A DNA stretch of 43,946 nt from a virus. This document shows, piece by piece, positions 1 to 8,323 of this stretch (position 1 is its first letter; each line of letters starts with the position of its first letter). The notes under the pieces are model-generated. The model saw only the letters and a list, made by a program, of their open reading frames with translations, had not been told where the DNA came from and ran no database searches. A program made the position numbers and the translations under genes. The stretch lies in IMG/VR virus record IMGVR_UViG_3300028394_000125, positions 1 through 43,946 of that record. One strand, written 5' to 3'.

Positions 1-770
1 GCGATCAAGTTAGCAACACGGTTGATAAGAACAGCTAGAGCAGCGTGTTCGTCACCAACGTAAGTAGCTGTACCTGATACAGTAGCTTGGTTGTATGTAT
101 ACTCTGTACTTGCTAGAGTACGTAATGACAAGAGAATCTCTTGGTCGATTTCAGCAGTAATTTCTTGTGCTAAAGCGGCCATGATTTCTGCTTCAACGTC
201 AATACCATGTTGGCTTTGAGCGTCTTGGGCAGCTTCGAATGTCCAACGTGCTTGCAACTTACGTGATTTAGCTTCAACAGCTTGACGTAAGATTTGTACG
301 CTGATTTGTTTACCACCGTTGCCTTCTAGGGCAGCAGTGTCATTACCAGTGTAATAAGTAGTTGTATTATCAGCTTGCGGTGTGCGTGAATATGCTTGAG
401 CAATCAAGAATGGACTCAATGCTTCTTGACCAGCTGTTACGCTAGTTTGGGCTGCACTGTTGTCTGTTAATGATTGAGCATAACGAACACGTAGAGTGTG
501 AATTTGACCAACTGGTCCTGTCATTGGTTGTACACCAACCAATTCGTTAGCGATAACGGTTGGCATGACACGACGGATAACTGGAAGAATCACACGGTTT
601 AGTGTAGCGATATTACCAGCTGTTGTAGTACCGGCTGAACTTTCAGCTAGTAACTGTTTTTTGGTGTTTTCTAAAATAACACCCATTGTTGAACGGCGAG
701 TTCCTTTTAAGCCTTCTAACAGAGCTTCTTTGGTCTCGTCCCAACGGCTTTCTAAGAGTACTTTTGACAT
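1..770 (-). CDS. 23: Major capsid protein gp23, N-terminal part (cut by window edge)
   Basis: This is the main shell protein of the T4-like head, which assembles on the gp22 core and is trimmed by the gp21 protease. About 256 codons are visible from ATG 768-770; the rest lies beyond the left edge. Recognisable gp23 blocks are LPVIRRVMPTVIANELVGVQ followed by PMTGPVGQIHTLRVRY (residues about 62-97), and later KSRKLQARWTFEAAQD with HGIDVEAEI and QEITAEIDQEIL. A strong AGGAGA ribosome binding site lies just upstream. The gene follows gp22 on the same strand after a 28-nt gap. T4 prohead protease cuts after (I/L)-x-E; LAE at residues 41-43 is one possible processing site, but several other (I/L)xE tripeptides occur nearby, so the true site is open. 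The identity is secure. Confidence 0.95.
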   Translation of the reverse strand, partial: MSKVLLESRWDETKEALLEGLKGTRRSTMGVILENTKKQLLAESSAGTTTAGNIATLNRVILPVIRRVMPTVIANELVGVQPMTGPVGQIHTLRVRYAQSLTDNSAAQTSVTAGQEALSPFLIAQAYSRTPQADNTTTYYTGNDTAALEGNGGKQISVQILRQAVEAKSRKLQARWTFEAAQDAQSQHGIDVEAEIMAALAQEITAEIDQEILLSLRTLASTEYTYNQATVSGTATYVGDEHAALAVLINRVANLI

Positions 771-798
771 TTTTAATTTCTCCTAATGATGTCTTTTT

Positions 799-1902
799 TT
801 AAAGCCCTGCCAGACGCTTGATATCGATAACGTTATCACGTTGTTCCATATCAACTTCTTGTTTGGCAGCTTTATCCCCAGTTGCTTCTACGATAACTGA
901 TTCTGTTAATTTAGCTTTTACCGCTGGTTTAACATTACCGTTATTGAGAACTGCTGGAAGATACTTATCGAAAGCGGCTTGTAGACGTGGTGTCTGTACG
1001 CTTTCTAGTAAGTTCTGCATTACTGATGCCTTTTCTTCGTTCAATGTAGCAAGTAACTCGCCCATTGTTTTTTCACGTAGATTAGACTCTTTAATAATAC
1101 GAACTTCACGTTCTTTTGATTCAATCAACTTCTTAGCGTTGCCGATTGTATTGATGGATTCGGCTAGTTTCTTATCTTTTTCTTCTAGCTGAGTCATTAG
1201 TTTGCGAGTTTCTGCTTTCTCACTTAAGTGAGTGACACTGAATTCACTTGCAAAACTTTCAAAGATACGACGACCAAAGTTATTTTCTCTAGCAATCTTA
1301 ATATCTTCTTTCAATTGACCTAATTCACCTTTGAGTTGGCTAGCGACAACCGTAGTCAATCTTTTAGCAGATTCAGCAACAAAACGTGCCTTCAATGCTT
1401 CAAGTTGTTTACGACCTTCTGCAACTAACTTAACCTTAGCTTCTACTACAGCTTGTTTGTCTTGTGTGAATTCTTTAATTTCACGTGCTAAAGCATGAAC
1501 AATAAATTGTTCTAACTTTTGCTGACTTTCCATTTGTAGTTTACGCTCACTACGTAGTTCTTTGATTTCTTCGGCTAGTTTAGTAACCATAAAATCATTG
1601 AACTTTGTAGCAGATTCACGCAATTTTTGTTGCGCTATCACACGGTCTTCGTTCATTGCTTGACGTTCAGTTTGAAATTCTTGAATTTCATGCTGTAGTC
1701 CTTCACTGACCATTTTATCAAGGGCTTCTACCATCACGTATCTGTCATGTTCATAACGTTGTGCGAATTCTTCTCTTAATTCTGCACGTACTTGCTCACG
1801 AGCCTCATTCAACTTAGATTCCCATGCCTCGTTTATAGCGACACCTGTTTCTTCGTTGATTAATCCACTCTCAAGTAATGGTTTAATGATTTCCAAATTC
1901 AT
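799..1902 (-). CDS. 22: Prohead core scaffolding protein gp22
   Basis: This 367-residue protein sits between the protease gene and the capsid gene, exactly where T4 keeps the scaffold gene 22. It should form the inner core on which gp23 assembles and then be digested by gp21. It is almost entirely charged and helical, with long coiled-coil stretches rich in Glu, Lys and Gln (about residues 30-300), and it starts MNLEIIKPLLESGLINEETG. It is longer than T4 gp22 (269 residues). The start has an AAGGGGA ribosome binding site. The gap to the gp21 stop is 11 nt, so the two are probably cotranscribed and translationally coupled. Several (I/L)xE tripeptides suit the viral protease. The assignment rests on position and composition more than on motifs. 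Confidence 0.85.
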   Translation of the reverse strand: MNLEIIKPLLESGLINEETGVAINEAWESKLNEAREQVRAELREEFAQRYEHDRYVMVEALDKMVSEGLQHEIQEFQTERQAMNEDRVIAQQKLRESATKFNDFMVTKLAEEIKELRSERKLQMESQQKLEQFIVHALAREIKEFTQDKQAVVEAKVKLVAEGRKQLEALKARFVAESAKRLTTVVASQLKGELGQLKEDIKIARENNFGRRIFESFASEFSVTHLSEKAETRKLMTQLEEKDKKLAESINTIGNAKKLIESKEREVRIIKESNLREKTMGELLATLNEEKASVMQNLLESVQTPRLQAAFDKYLPAVLNNGNVKPAVKAKLTESVIVEATGDKAAKQEVDMEQRDNVIDIKRLAGL

Positions 1903-1913
1903 TGGATTTCCCC

Positions 1914-2549
1914 TTATTTAATTTTGAGATCATTGATAAGACGAACCACTTCGTCTTTCAAGTATCTCTGTACTTTTTTGTCGCCTTGTGCCTCTTTTGC
2001 AATATCCAACAATTTATGACCATGACGCATATTCATCATTCCTTCATAGATTGCTTTAGGATAAGCATTGGGTGCACTAGGTTGTGCGACAATATCCACA
2101 GTGACTATTTCAAAGTCACTAACTTTGCCGTCCATGTCATTCACGTTTCCGCTACCACGACTTGAGACGCCGAGTTTCACACCACTCTCCAACATTGTAG
2201 ACACTAATTGTCCCATTGGAGTTGGTAAAATCTTTAACTTGCCAAAACCATTAGCACCATCCATCCACATACTAGTAATCATATGTGATACACGGTCTAG
2301 GTTAATTTTTAAGTCATCTGGGTGATCTACTTCACCTAATACTGAATAGCCTTCTGTAATTTGTCTGTTAAGAGTTTCAACAGCACTTTCAATTTCAGAA
2401 ACGGGGTAGACACGCTCATTAGCGTTCTTTACCCCACCCTGAATGAAGATACCTTTCATATAAAGGCTCTTCAAAGCACCTTCACCCGAGCTTTCAACCA
2501 CCATACTGGCACGGTCGAAAGTCAGATGCTCTTTGAGATACAAAGCCAT
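1914..2549 (-). CDS. 21: Prohead maturation protease gp21
   Basis: This serine protease cleaves the scaffold and capsid proteins during T4-like head maturation. At 211 residues it matches T4 gp21 (212). Family hallmarks are visible: GEVDHP with the likely catalytic His76, then GVSSRGSG with the likely nucleophile at Ser129 or Ser130, and VDIVAQPSAP (about 151-160), typical of the herpesvirus-like fold of prohead proteases. The C-terminus is basic and helical. It lies between the acidic core gene and gp22, with gaps of 14 and 11 nt, inside the head operon. Which Ser is the nucleophile is inferred from family motifs only. Confidence 0.93.
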   Translation of the reverse strand: MALYLKEHLTFDRASMVVESSGEGALKSLYMKGIFIQGGVKNANERVYPVSEIESAVETLNRQITEGYSVLGEVDHPDDLKINLDRVSHMITSMWMDGANGFGKLKILPTPMGQLVSTMLESGVKLGVSSRGSGNVNDMDGKVSDFEIVTVDIVAQPSAPNAYPKAIYEGMMNMRHGHKLLDIAKEAQGDKKVQRYLKDEVVRLINDLKIK

Positions 2550-2563
2550 TGCTCTCAGATTCC

Positions 2564-3382
2564 TTAAATTCTTCTCTTAGCAGGAGTTCTACGTGACTCT
2601 GCTACTGGGCTACGAACTTTACCTGCTTCGTCTTTAGTGACTGGCTTAGGTGCGGCTGTTAAGTCTGCATTGTTTTGAGCTGGACTATTCTTAAATGATC
2701 CTGCACCTTTTACAGATGTTTCACCCTTAGTACCGTAGTTACTTGGTCCTTTTGGTCCTGTTGGAACTGCTTCAGATTGACCACCGAACTTAACTGGCTT
2801 GCTGTCCATTCCAGCTTGACCGCTATTAGCATCTACTGTGCTTTTAGTTTGTGAACCATTGTCACCATGAGTTACAGAAACTTTCTTCAATGTGATAGCT
2901 TCCATCATAGCATCTTCATCATCGTGTTCAGCTTCCATATCTTTTGTGAATTCTTCACCGTCTTGTTCAGCTTCGTCATCAAACTCAGCATCGGATTCAT
3001 CACCGCCCATGATTTCTTCAAACTCGGCCATTAACTGGTCTAATTTATCTTCTAGGTCAACAACACGGTCTTCTAAACCTTCTTCGCCACCTTCTTCATC
3101 ATCCATCTCAATGTCAATGGCTTCTTCACCATCGTCATCCATATCTTCGATGTCAAATTCTTCATCTTCACCTTCTGCCATGCCTTCTTCTTCGCTACCA
3201 ATTTCGTCTAGCAAATCTTCAACCATACCAGATGGCTGATTCATCATGTCATCTTCGTCCATCATTGATTCATAAATTTCGCGGCTTTTCTCAACTACGA
3301 TATCGTGAAATAATGCACGTGCTTGTTCTTCGTTCTCATTGATAATCAAATCAATAAGTTGTTCAAATTTTCTATTATCCAT
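2564..3382 (-). CDS. Acidic prohead core protein (gp68 position)
   Basis: A 272-residue protein in the place T4 uses for prohead-core gene 68, immediately before gp21. The N-terminus (MDNRKFEQLIDLIINENEEQ) is helical. Residues about 45-150 are extremely rich in Asp and Glu, with many Met; the rest is low complexity with Gly, Ser, Pro and Thr, ending in a short basic tail (TPAKRRI). Such composition fits an internal core protein that is later degraded by the protease, or one that fills the shell electrostatically. T4 gp68 is only 141 residues, so this is an enlarged or distinct core component. ATG 3380-3382 has an AGGAGA ribosome binding site, and a late promoter lies 35 nt upstream. The role is inferred from synteny and composition. 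Confidence 0.65.
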   Translation of the reverse strand: MDNRKFEQLIDLIINENEEQARALFHDIVVEKSREIYESMMDEDDMMNQPSGMVEDLLDEIGSEEEGMAEGEDEEFDIEDMDDDGEEAIDIEMDDEEGGEEGLEDRVVDLEDKLDQLMAEFEEIMGGDESDAEFDDEAEQDGEEFTKDMEAEHDDEDAMMEAITLKKVSVTHGDNGSQTKSTVDANSGQAGMDSKPVKFGGQSEAVPTGPKGPSNYGTKGETSVKGAGSFKNSPAQNNADLTAAPKPVTKDEAGKVRSPVAESRRTPAKRRI

Positions 3383-3416
3383 TGAATGTTCTCCTAAGTA
3401 AATGGCTTTGTAGAAT

Positions 3417-3423
3417 TATTTAG
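3417..3423 (-). promoter_or_regulatory. Late promoter, CTAAATA, for the gp68-21-22-23 unit
   Basis: CTAAATA on the minus strand, 35 nt upstream of the gp68-position start and just downstream (in transcription order) of the terminator-like hairpin 3436-3463. The same heptamer precedes gp20 and the gp26-like gene. It resembles the T4 late consensus TATAAATA read by gp55-RNA polymerase. Confidence 0.55.
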
Positions 3424-3435
3424 TGTGTATATGGC

Positions 3436-3463
3436 AAAACAGCACAATAAGTGCTGTTTTTTT
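3436..3463. terminator. Rho-independent terminator-like hairpin between the gp67- and gp68-position genes
   Basis: A perfect 10-bp stem, AAAACAGCAC / GTGCTGTTTT, closes a 5-base loop (AATAA). On the plus strand it is followed by a run of seven T; on the minus strand, the direction of the head operon, by TTTTGCC. It lies after the gp67-position gene and before a new late promoter, so it probably ends or attenuates the gp20-67 transcript. Confidence 0.65.
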
Positions 3464-3478
3464 ACGTTTTTGCCTAGA

Positions 3479-3498
3479 ATAAGAGATTTTTCTCTTAT
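3479..3498. other. Hairpin overlapping the stop of the gp67-position gene
   Basis: An 8-bp perfect inverted repeat, ATAAGAGA / TCTCTTAT, with a 4-base loop, spans the stop codon at 3495-3497. No T-run follows it on the minus strand, so it looks more like an RNA-stability or processing element than a terminator. It may act together with the stronger hairpin just downstream. Confidence 0.35.
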
Positions 3499-3719
3499 AA
3501 TTGTGGTTGATCAGGTTTTGGCTGACTATATTGTGCATGAATTTTTTTAAGATAGTTAGCCTTTTCATAATTTCTAACATCATTCATCTTACGTAATTTA
3601 CGAATCTGACGTAATGTTAATTTAGTTTTACGGCTTTCTCTCCACTTTGGTTTACTGTTATCAGACTCAACATCTTGGTAACCTTCAATAGCGGGAGTAA
3701 ACATCTCAAAAAGTTTCAT
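3495..3719 (-). CDS. Small basic prohead protein (gp67 position)
   Basis: A 74-residue protein directly after the portal gene, where T4 has prohead-core gene 67. It begins MKLFEMFTPAIEG and has a strongly basic helical middle (RKTKLTLRQIRKLRKMNDVR, residues about 30-50), a Tyr/Lys-rich stretch and a Pro/Gln tail. T4 gp67 is similar in size but acidic, so this is a positional equivalent rather than a clear homologue; small basic proteins in this slot are familiar from T4-like phages of aquatic bacteria. The start codon lies only 6 nt after a GATAAATA site that straddles the gp20 stop, so a transcript from there would be nearly leaderless; otherwise translation depends on the gp20 message. Coding status is well supported by composition and synteny. 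Confidence 0.65.
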   Translation of the reverse strand: MKLFEMFTPAIEGYQDVESDNSKPKWRESRKTKLTLRQIRKLRKMNDVRNYEKANYLKKIHAQYSQPKPDQPQL

Positions 3720-3725
3720 ATTATT

Positions 3726-3733
3726 TATTTATC
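3726..3733 (-). promoter_or_regulatory. Late promoter-like GATAAATA before the gp67-position gene
   Basis: GATAAATA on the minus strand directly after the gp20 stop codon (3734-3736) and 6 nt before ATG 3719. It matches the T4 late consensus at 7 of 8 bases, but its closeness to the start codon makes its use uncertain. Confidence 0.4.
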
Positions 3734-5524
3734 TTAAATCTGTCCAGGAGCACCACCGGGTGCATTTCCTGCCATGCCAGCAGCATCACTACCAACTGGA
3801 CCAGCTACTTCCATACCTGCTGCACCATCATCTGGGGGAGGTGCAGCCATATCTTCACCGGTCTGAGTATCAGATTCAATATCACCCACTGATACACCAA
3901 TACTGCGTAAATCATTGCCCTGTGGCTCAATCTCAATCTCTTTATCATTTTCTTCACGCCACATTTTTTCGTTCTTACTGATTTCTTCTTCAGTTAAGCC
4001 CAAGAATCGTTCCATAGCAAAACGTTTACTTATGTATGGATACTGCTCAATAGCTGTAAATGAACCAATACGTGCTGTATCTAATTCACTTTGGCGATAG
4101 GCCGCAAAATTCTGCGGTGGATTAAATTGTAATTGGAATAAACCACTATCAATATTCAACCCTCTCCAACGTAAGAATAACTTAAATTCTTCATCTAGCT
4201 TTTGGCTAATATACTTTTGTAGTCGTTCACAATATTGGTTAAAACGGAACTCTTGGATCATTGCTGTGCCAACTCGTCCATCACTCATTGGAGTAGGATT
4301 ATCATCTGGTCCAGTTGGAAGATAGCTACTTGGCACACGTAAACCACGTGCTAATCTGTTGTTAAAGTAACGCAAGTCATCAATCTCACCCAAATTCTGT
4401 CCACCGGGTAACACTTCAACACTTGATCCTCTTCCGTCAGCAGTAACTGGGAAGAAGTAATCTTCATTCATACTTAATGGGTTATAGCTAGCATCAACTA
4501 CACTGCCACCACCATGTGTACTTGGAATACGTCTTTGATGAATCTCATTTTTAATACGTTCAACGAAAGCCATAGCCAAGTGACTTGGCATATTACCAAC
4601 ATCAATCTTAAACATTCTACGTTCCGGAGCACGTTGTACACGATAGATAAGAACCGCGTCTTCAAGTAATTCTTTTTGTTTATAGACTTTAAAGACATTC
4701 TCTAAAATACTTTGACCAAAGGGCCAGAAGCGGTCAAGACCTTCAGTTAAGCTTAGATGAACAACGTGTTTAGCATCGATGGCTGCTTCACTTTGACCTA
4801 ATGTAAAACGACTACCTGATGTATTGTAGGGCATTGCAGGGACTGTGTATCCACCACCTGCTCCACCTCCACCTGTACCACCCATACCAGTTGCTGGATT
4901 AGCGGCAAAGTCTGTATTAGTTTTAGTAGCTACCGACAAGTTCTGTAAGTTAATGTTAATATCTTTAATAACATATTGCTCAGGCTTTTTACCTTCGCTT
5001 TCGTTAACAATAACTTTAATAACTTTAGTCATATCTACCCAATATAACTTAAAGTTTTCCGGGTCACGTACAAATACCTGATCACCAAACTTAATTGTAT
5101 TACGGAAGATTTTAAATGTTCTAGTTTCAAATTCGTTTAATTTACACCATTGTTGTAATTGAGTTTTTAGTAATTCAACTTCATGTTGTGTTGGTTCATC
5201 TTTGAAATCTAAGTCAAAAGGTGTTTTATTATGTTCATTAGTTTGTGTACTGAATTCACTGATAATATCTAAACAAGCATTAATCTCAGCATCAACATCC
5301 ATCATTTCATATTGATTATAACGTTCAATACGATTTGGGTGACCTGTATAAACTTCTGGTAAACGGCTACGATAATTTTTATAACCCATTTCAGCGTTAT
5401 TATAACCGCCGGTGTCACTACCATTTTGTCCTGGGCTACCATTCCAAGCACCGGTATTGTTATTGAATCCAGAGATGGGACTGGACATGCCAGATTTATT
5501 TGAGAAACGTTTTTTATAGGTCAT
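3734..5524 (-). CDS. 20: Portal vertex protein gp20
   Basis: The portal forms the dodecameric ring at the unique head vertex, where it starts prohead assembly, passes DNA in during packaging and joins the tail. At 596 residues it is somewhat longer than T4 gp20 (524). The T4-type portal blocks are clear: RYNQYEMMDVDAEINACLDI (about 68-87), FKIFRNTIKFGDQVFVRDPE, DAVLIYRVQRAPERRMFKID and GSSVEVLPGGQNLGEIDDLR with YFNNRLARGLRVPSSYLP. A Gly-rich loop (about residues 215-225) and a Gly/Ala/Pro-rich C-terminal tail are low complexity and account for part of the extra length. A CTAAATA late-promoter-like site lies 18 nt upstream of the start; no good ribosome binding site is visible. Confidence 0.94.
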   Translation of the reverse strand: MTYKKRFSNKSGMSSPISGFNNNTGAWNGSPGQNGSDTGGYNNAEMGYKNYRSRLPEVYTGHPNRIERYNQYEMMDVDAEINACLDIISEFSTQTNEHNKTPFDLDFKDEPTQHEVELLKTQLQQWCKLNEFETRTFKIFRNTIKFGDQVFVRDPENFKLYWVDMTKVIKVIVNESEGKKPEQYVIKDININLQNLSVATKTNTDFAANPATGMGGTGGGGAGGGYTVPAMPYNTSGSRFTLGQSEAAIDAKHVVHLSLTEGLDRFWPFGQSILENVFKVYKQKELLEDAVLIYRVQRAPERRMFKIDVGNMPSHLAMAFVERIKNEIHQRRIPSTHGGGSVVDASYNPLSMNEDYFFPVTADGRGSSVEVLPGGQNLGEIDDLRYFNNRLARGLRVPSSYLPTGPDDNPTPMSDGRVGTAMIQEFRFNQYCERLQKYISQKLDEEFKLFLRWRGLNIDSGLFQLQFNPPQNFAAYRQSELDTARIGSFTAIEQYPYISKRFAMERFLGLTEEEISKNEKMWREENDKEIEIEPQGNDLRSIGVSVGDIESDTQTGEDMAAPPPDDGAAGMEVAGPVGSDAAGMAGNAPGGAPGQI

Positions 5525-5542
5525 AGTAGATACTTTGTCTAG

Positions 5543-5549
5543 TATTTAG
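5543..5549 (-). promoter_or_regulatory. Late promoter-like CTAAATA before gp20
   Basis: CTAAATA on the minus strand in the 27-nt gap between the tape-measure stop and the gp20 start. The same motif precedes the gp68-position and gp26-like genes. Confidence 0.5.
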
Positions 5550-5551
5550 TG

Positions 5552-8227
5552 TTAAACCATTGAATTGCGTAATAATTTATCTTGTATATCGTTACCCGTG
5601 CTGAGTTGAGAAATCATTTCATCAAACTTATCTTCCATCATTTGCATCATTGCTTGAGTAATTCCAGCAAGTTGGTCTACGCCCGGTAAAGATCCACTTG
5701 ATGCACTAGCCATTGCACTATCTAATGGTTCTTTTGTAGCCCCTTCTTCACTAACGCTAATCATTGAACTTGGGTCGGGTAACGGTACAATAGCTTCTCT
5801 GCCATGTAATTCAACGTTATAACCTCCTATAGGTCCTTCAAAAACTCCACCGTCATATGCTTTTAATTGACCGTGAAAGTGGCCACCAGTTGATTTAGCA
5901 CTAGCATTATTATATTCATCTTGTGCATAGTCAAGACCTAACCCTTTCATCATTTCTACAATCTCTTTACCTTGTTTTTTACTAGGCTGGCCTGCTACAA
6001 CAAAATCTAAAGCTAACCCTTTTGTATGCAAACTTGATGAAGCTTTTTCATTATGATATTGATCATTAAACCCAGTAAATTGCATGAAGCCTGGTATTTC
6101 TGCTTGAATATCTTTAGCAATATCAATCAAATCAGGATGTACATGTTTTCCCTCAGCCTGAACATCACCCTTTTTAAGTTGTAATCCAGCATCAGCTAAT
6201 TGTTTAGTAGTTGTAGGGTTAGGTGCAACGGGGGCTGATGCACCTTTTGATGCTACACTACGACTGCTACCTCCACCTCCTGCTCCACCACCGCTAGCAG
6301 CTGCCTTGTTGGCCTCTTGTCTTTTAAGCATATCTTCGTAATATGCTCGGTCTTTTTTACCTAGACTAGGATCTTGTAATGCTTCTTTGGCTGCTTTAAT
6401 TTCATCGTCAGACCATGCGGCGTTTTTACCAACCCCGCCGGCATTACCGGCTGGCGGGGCTTCGGTTGCAGGTTTATCCTCATTACCTAAAAGTTTGTTA
6501 ATGTATTTCATTACATCTACTAAACCTTTAGTAAAGGCATTTACCGCGAGTGCGGCTTTTGGCATAGCTAAATTACCCATTTTCCAAACTTCTTGTCCCA
6601 TTCTTTCCATGTTTTGCTGAGCCTTAACAGTATCTTCTGTTAAACCACCGCTAGCGGCTTTTTGTTTTTTCTGTACTTCCATGGCTTCTTCCATAGAGAT
6701 ATTTTGGCTTTTGGCAATCTCATTTAACACAGTCCAGTTACCTAATTTCTTAGTATCAGGCATAATTGCGGCTGCTTCTCTGAAATTTGATGAATATTCT
6801 TTAGCACCTTGCCTAAATATATCCTGAGCTTTATCAAACTGTTTGGCCATATCTTCAGGTTTAGAATTTTTTAATGTGTTTAAAACATCATCAGCCGTGT
6901 CTCCCATTTGTACCATAAGTTTCCTAGCGGCTTCCGTATTATTACCGCCTAATTTATCCATAAATCCGCGTTTTAATTCTGGATCCTTAAGAGTACTAAT
7001 AAATGCCATCACCGCATCTGCGCCCGCCTCATTTTCTTCTCTAAGCATATCCATACTAGCCCCAAAGCGGCTATCAGATAACATTTCATTACGTTGTTTT
7101 ATTAAATCTGCTTTGCTTAAGCCTGTTATTTTTTGTAATGCATCTAGTTCTTGGGAATACTTGACAGTACCCTGTGCTAGCTGTTCTTCACTCATGTTTC
7201 TAGCACGACCTAATTTAATTTCCTGTTGTAGGAAGCCGGCTGATGCACTTCCTATATCATCAGCAGTCATACCCAATTTACGTAATCCTAATCCGGCGTC
7301 TGCTAATGCACCGTCACTTTTAGTTAGCATTCCAACAGCTTTAGTAAACATAGTGGCGCCACCGCCTACTGTCTTACCCCATTGGGCTAAATCACCGGCA
7401 TTATCTTTAATTGCTTTTTTGAATCCTTCAAGACTCATGCCTGATTCTAAGAATTGTTTAGAAACACCCTCCATACCCTCTGCAGTTAGTGCACCTGCAT
7501 TCCCTAATTCTTGAAATGCTTTAAGGTTTTTGTCCATCAACTCTAAAACAAGTTTGGCGCCTTCTGCGGCAGCTTTAGTAACCCCGGCTATTGCTTCTCC
7601 TACAAATGGTATAGCTTTAGCTAAACTAGCTAGTGTGTTTGCTACAATGTCAATTAACGGATTTAATGATGTAAAATTAGTACTTCCGTTTGCTAAACCT
7701 GATGCAAAACTACCCAACCCCTTAGTTATATCACCTATACCTTTGGCAAAGTTACTTCCAAACTCATCCTGAGCCTTTTGTGTTGCGGCTTTTCTAGCGT
7801 TTGCTTGTTCTTCTTTTATTCCTTCTTTTCTTAATCTGGATAATACCTTTTGTTGTTCTGCGTCTAGTTCAGTATTTTGTTTACTAATCAGTTTTGTTAA
7901 ATTGTTTTGTTCATCAATAAAATAATCGTATTTTTCTAACTCTTTTTCATATAGAACTTGTTTTCTGTTTTGAAGTGCCTGCTCCTTACCAAGCATCTTC
8001 TCTATTTGATTGTTAACATCTTGTTCCAGTTTACCACGTTTTCTTGCGCCAAGCTCAAGAATTTCCATGGTTTTACGTTCTATTTTGCCGTGCTCATCTA
8101 ATTTAGCATTTATACCATGACGGACTCGTAACTCCTCTTCACGTGCGCGGCGGTCTTCCTCAGCCGCATCAGCTTGCATGCCTAAAGCTTCTCGTAATCT
8201 TCTAAGGTCGTCTGCTTCGTCAGCCAT
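5552..8227 (-). CDS. Tail tape-measure protein with M15-type peptidase motif
   Basis: An 891-residue protein next to the head genes, read here as the tape measure (T4 gp29 role) that sets tail length and helps deliver DNA. Residues about 1-165 are charged coiled coil. Residues about 165-240 are a hydrophobic, Ala/Gly-rich stretch (including LASLAKAIPFVGEAIAGVTK), and the middle is helical. Near the C-terminus is a metallopeptidase signature: SSLHTKGLALDF (about 727-738), matching the SxHxxGxAxD zinc motif of M15 D-Ala-D-Ala carboxypeptidases, and GGHFH (about 780-784), supplying the second HxH. The tail segment FEGPIGGYNVELHGREAIVP is typical of phage tape measures. A hydrolase here would help open the cell wall. 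No strong ribosome binding site is seen. A CATAAATA late-promoter-like site lies about 60 nt upstream, back to back with that of the gp26-like gene. Confidence 0.8.
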   Translation of the reverse strand: MADEADDLRRLREALGMQADAAEEDRRAREEELRVRHGINAKLDEHGKIERKTMEILELGARKRGKLEQDVNNQIEKMLGKEQALQNRKQVLYEKELEKYDYFIDEQNNLTKLISKQNTELDAEQQKVLSRLRKEGIKEEQANARKAATQKAQDEFGSNFAKGIGDITKGLGSFASGLANGSTNFTSLNPLIDIVANTLASLAKAIPFVGEAIAGVTKAAAEGAKLVLELMDKNLKAFQELGNAGALTAEGMEGVSKQFLESGMSLEGFKKAIKDNAGDLAQWGKTVGGGATMFTKAVGMLTKSDGALADAGLGLRKLGMTADDIGSASAGFLQQEIKLGRARNMSEEQLAQGTVKYSQELDALQKITGLSKADLIKQRNEMLSDSRFGASMDMLREENEAGADAVMAFISTLKDPELKRGFMDKLGGNNTEAARKLMVQMGDTADDVLNTLKNSKPEDMAKQFDKAQDIFRQGAKEYSSNFREAAAIMPDTKKLGNWTVLNEIAKSQNISMEEAMEVQKKQKAASGGLTEDTVKAQQNMERMGQEVWKMGNLAMPKAALAVNAFTKGLVDVMKYINKLLGNEDKPATEAPPAGNAGGVGKNAAWSDDEIKAAKEALQDPSLGKKDRAYYEDMLKRQEANKAAASGGGAGGGGSSRSVASKGASAPVAPNPTTTKQLADAGLQLKKGDVQAEGKHVHPDLIDIAKDIQAEIPGFMQFTGFNDQYHNEKASSSLHTKGLALDFVVAGQPSKKQGKEIVEMMKGLGLDYAQDEYNNASAKSTGGHFHGQLKAYDGGVFEGPIGGYNVELHGREAIVPLPDPSSMISVSEEGATKEPLDSAMASASSGSLPGVDQLAGITQAMMQMMEDKFDEMISQLSTGNDIQDKLLRNSMV

Positions 8228-8273
8228 ATATTGTACTCATAATGTTATTATTTAAAGGCGTAAAATTCACCCA

Positions 8274-8280
8274 CTAAATA
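8274..8280 (+). promoter_or_regulatory. Late promoter-like CTAAATA for the gp26-like gene
   Basis: CTAAATA on the plus strand, 43 nt upstream of the chosen start at 8324. Transcription from it would begin near 8290, which excludes the upstream in-frame ATG at 8294 as a normal start and favours 8324. Confidence 0.5.
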
Positions 8281-8288
8281 GTTCATAG

Positions 8289-8296
8289 TATTTATG
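8289..8296 (-). promoter_or_regulatory. Late promoter-like CATAAATA for the tape-measure gene
   Basis: CATAAATA on the minus strand, 61 nt upstream of the tape-measure start at 8227. It lies within 10 nt of the plus-strand site 8274-8280, and the two point through each other, so the polymerases may compete. Confidence 0.45.
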
Positions 8297-8323
8297 ATTG
8301 TAAAAACCCCTTTTGGAGAACAA

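Noticed and set aside
6843-7514. A 223-codon plus-strand ORF
   Set aside because: It lies entirely opposite the tape-measure gene, and its Ser/Pro/Leu-rich sequence is typical of an antisense shadow.
8294-8323. A longer N-terminus for the gp26-like protein from ATG 8294
   Set aside because: It lies about where transcription from CTAAATA would begin and has no ribosome binding site, while ATG 8324 has GGAG and begins with the family's typical sequence.
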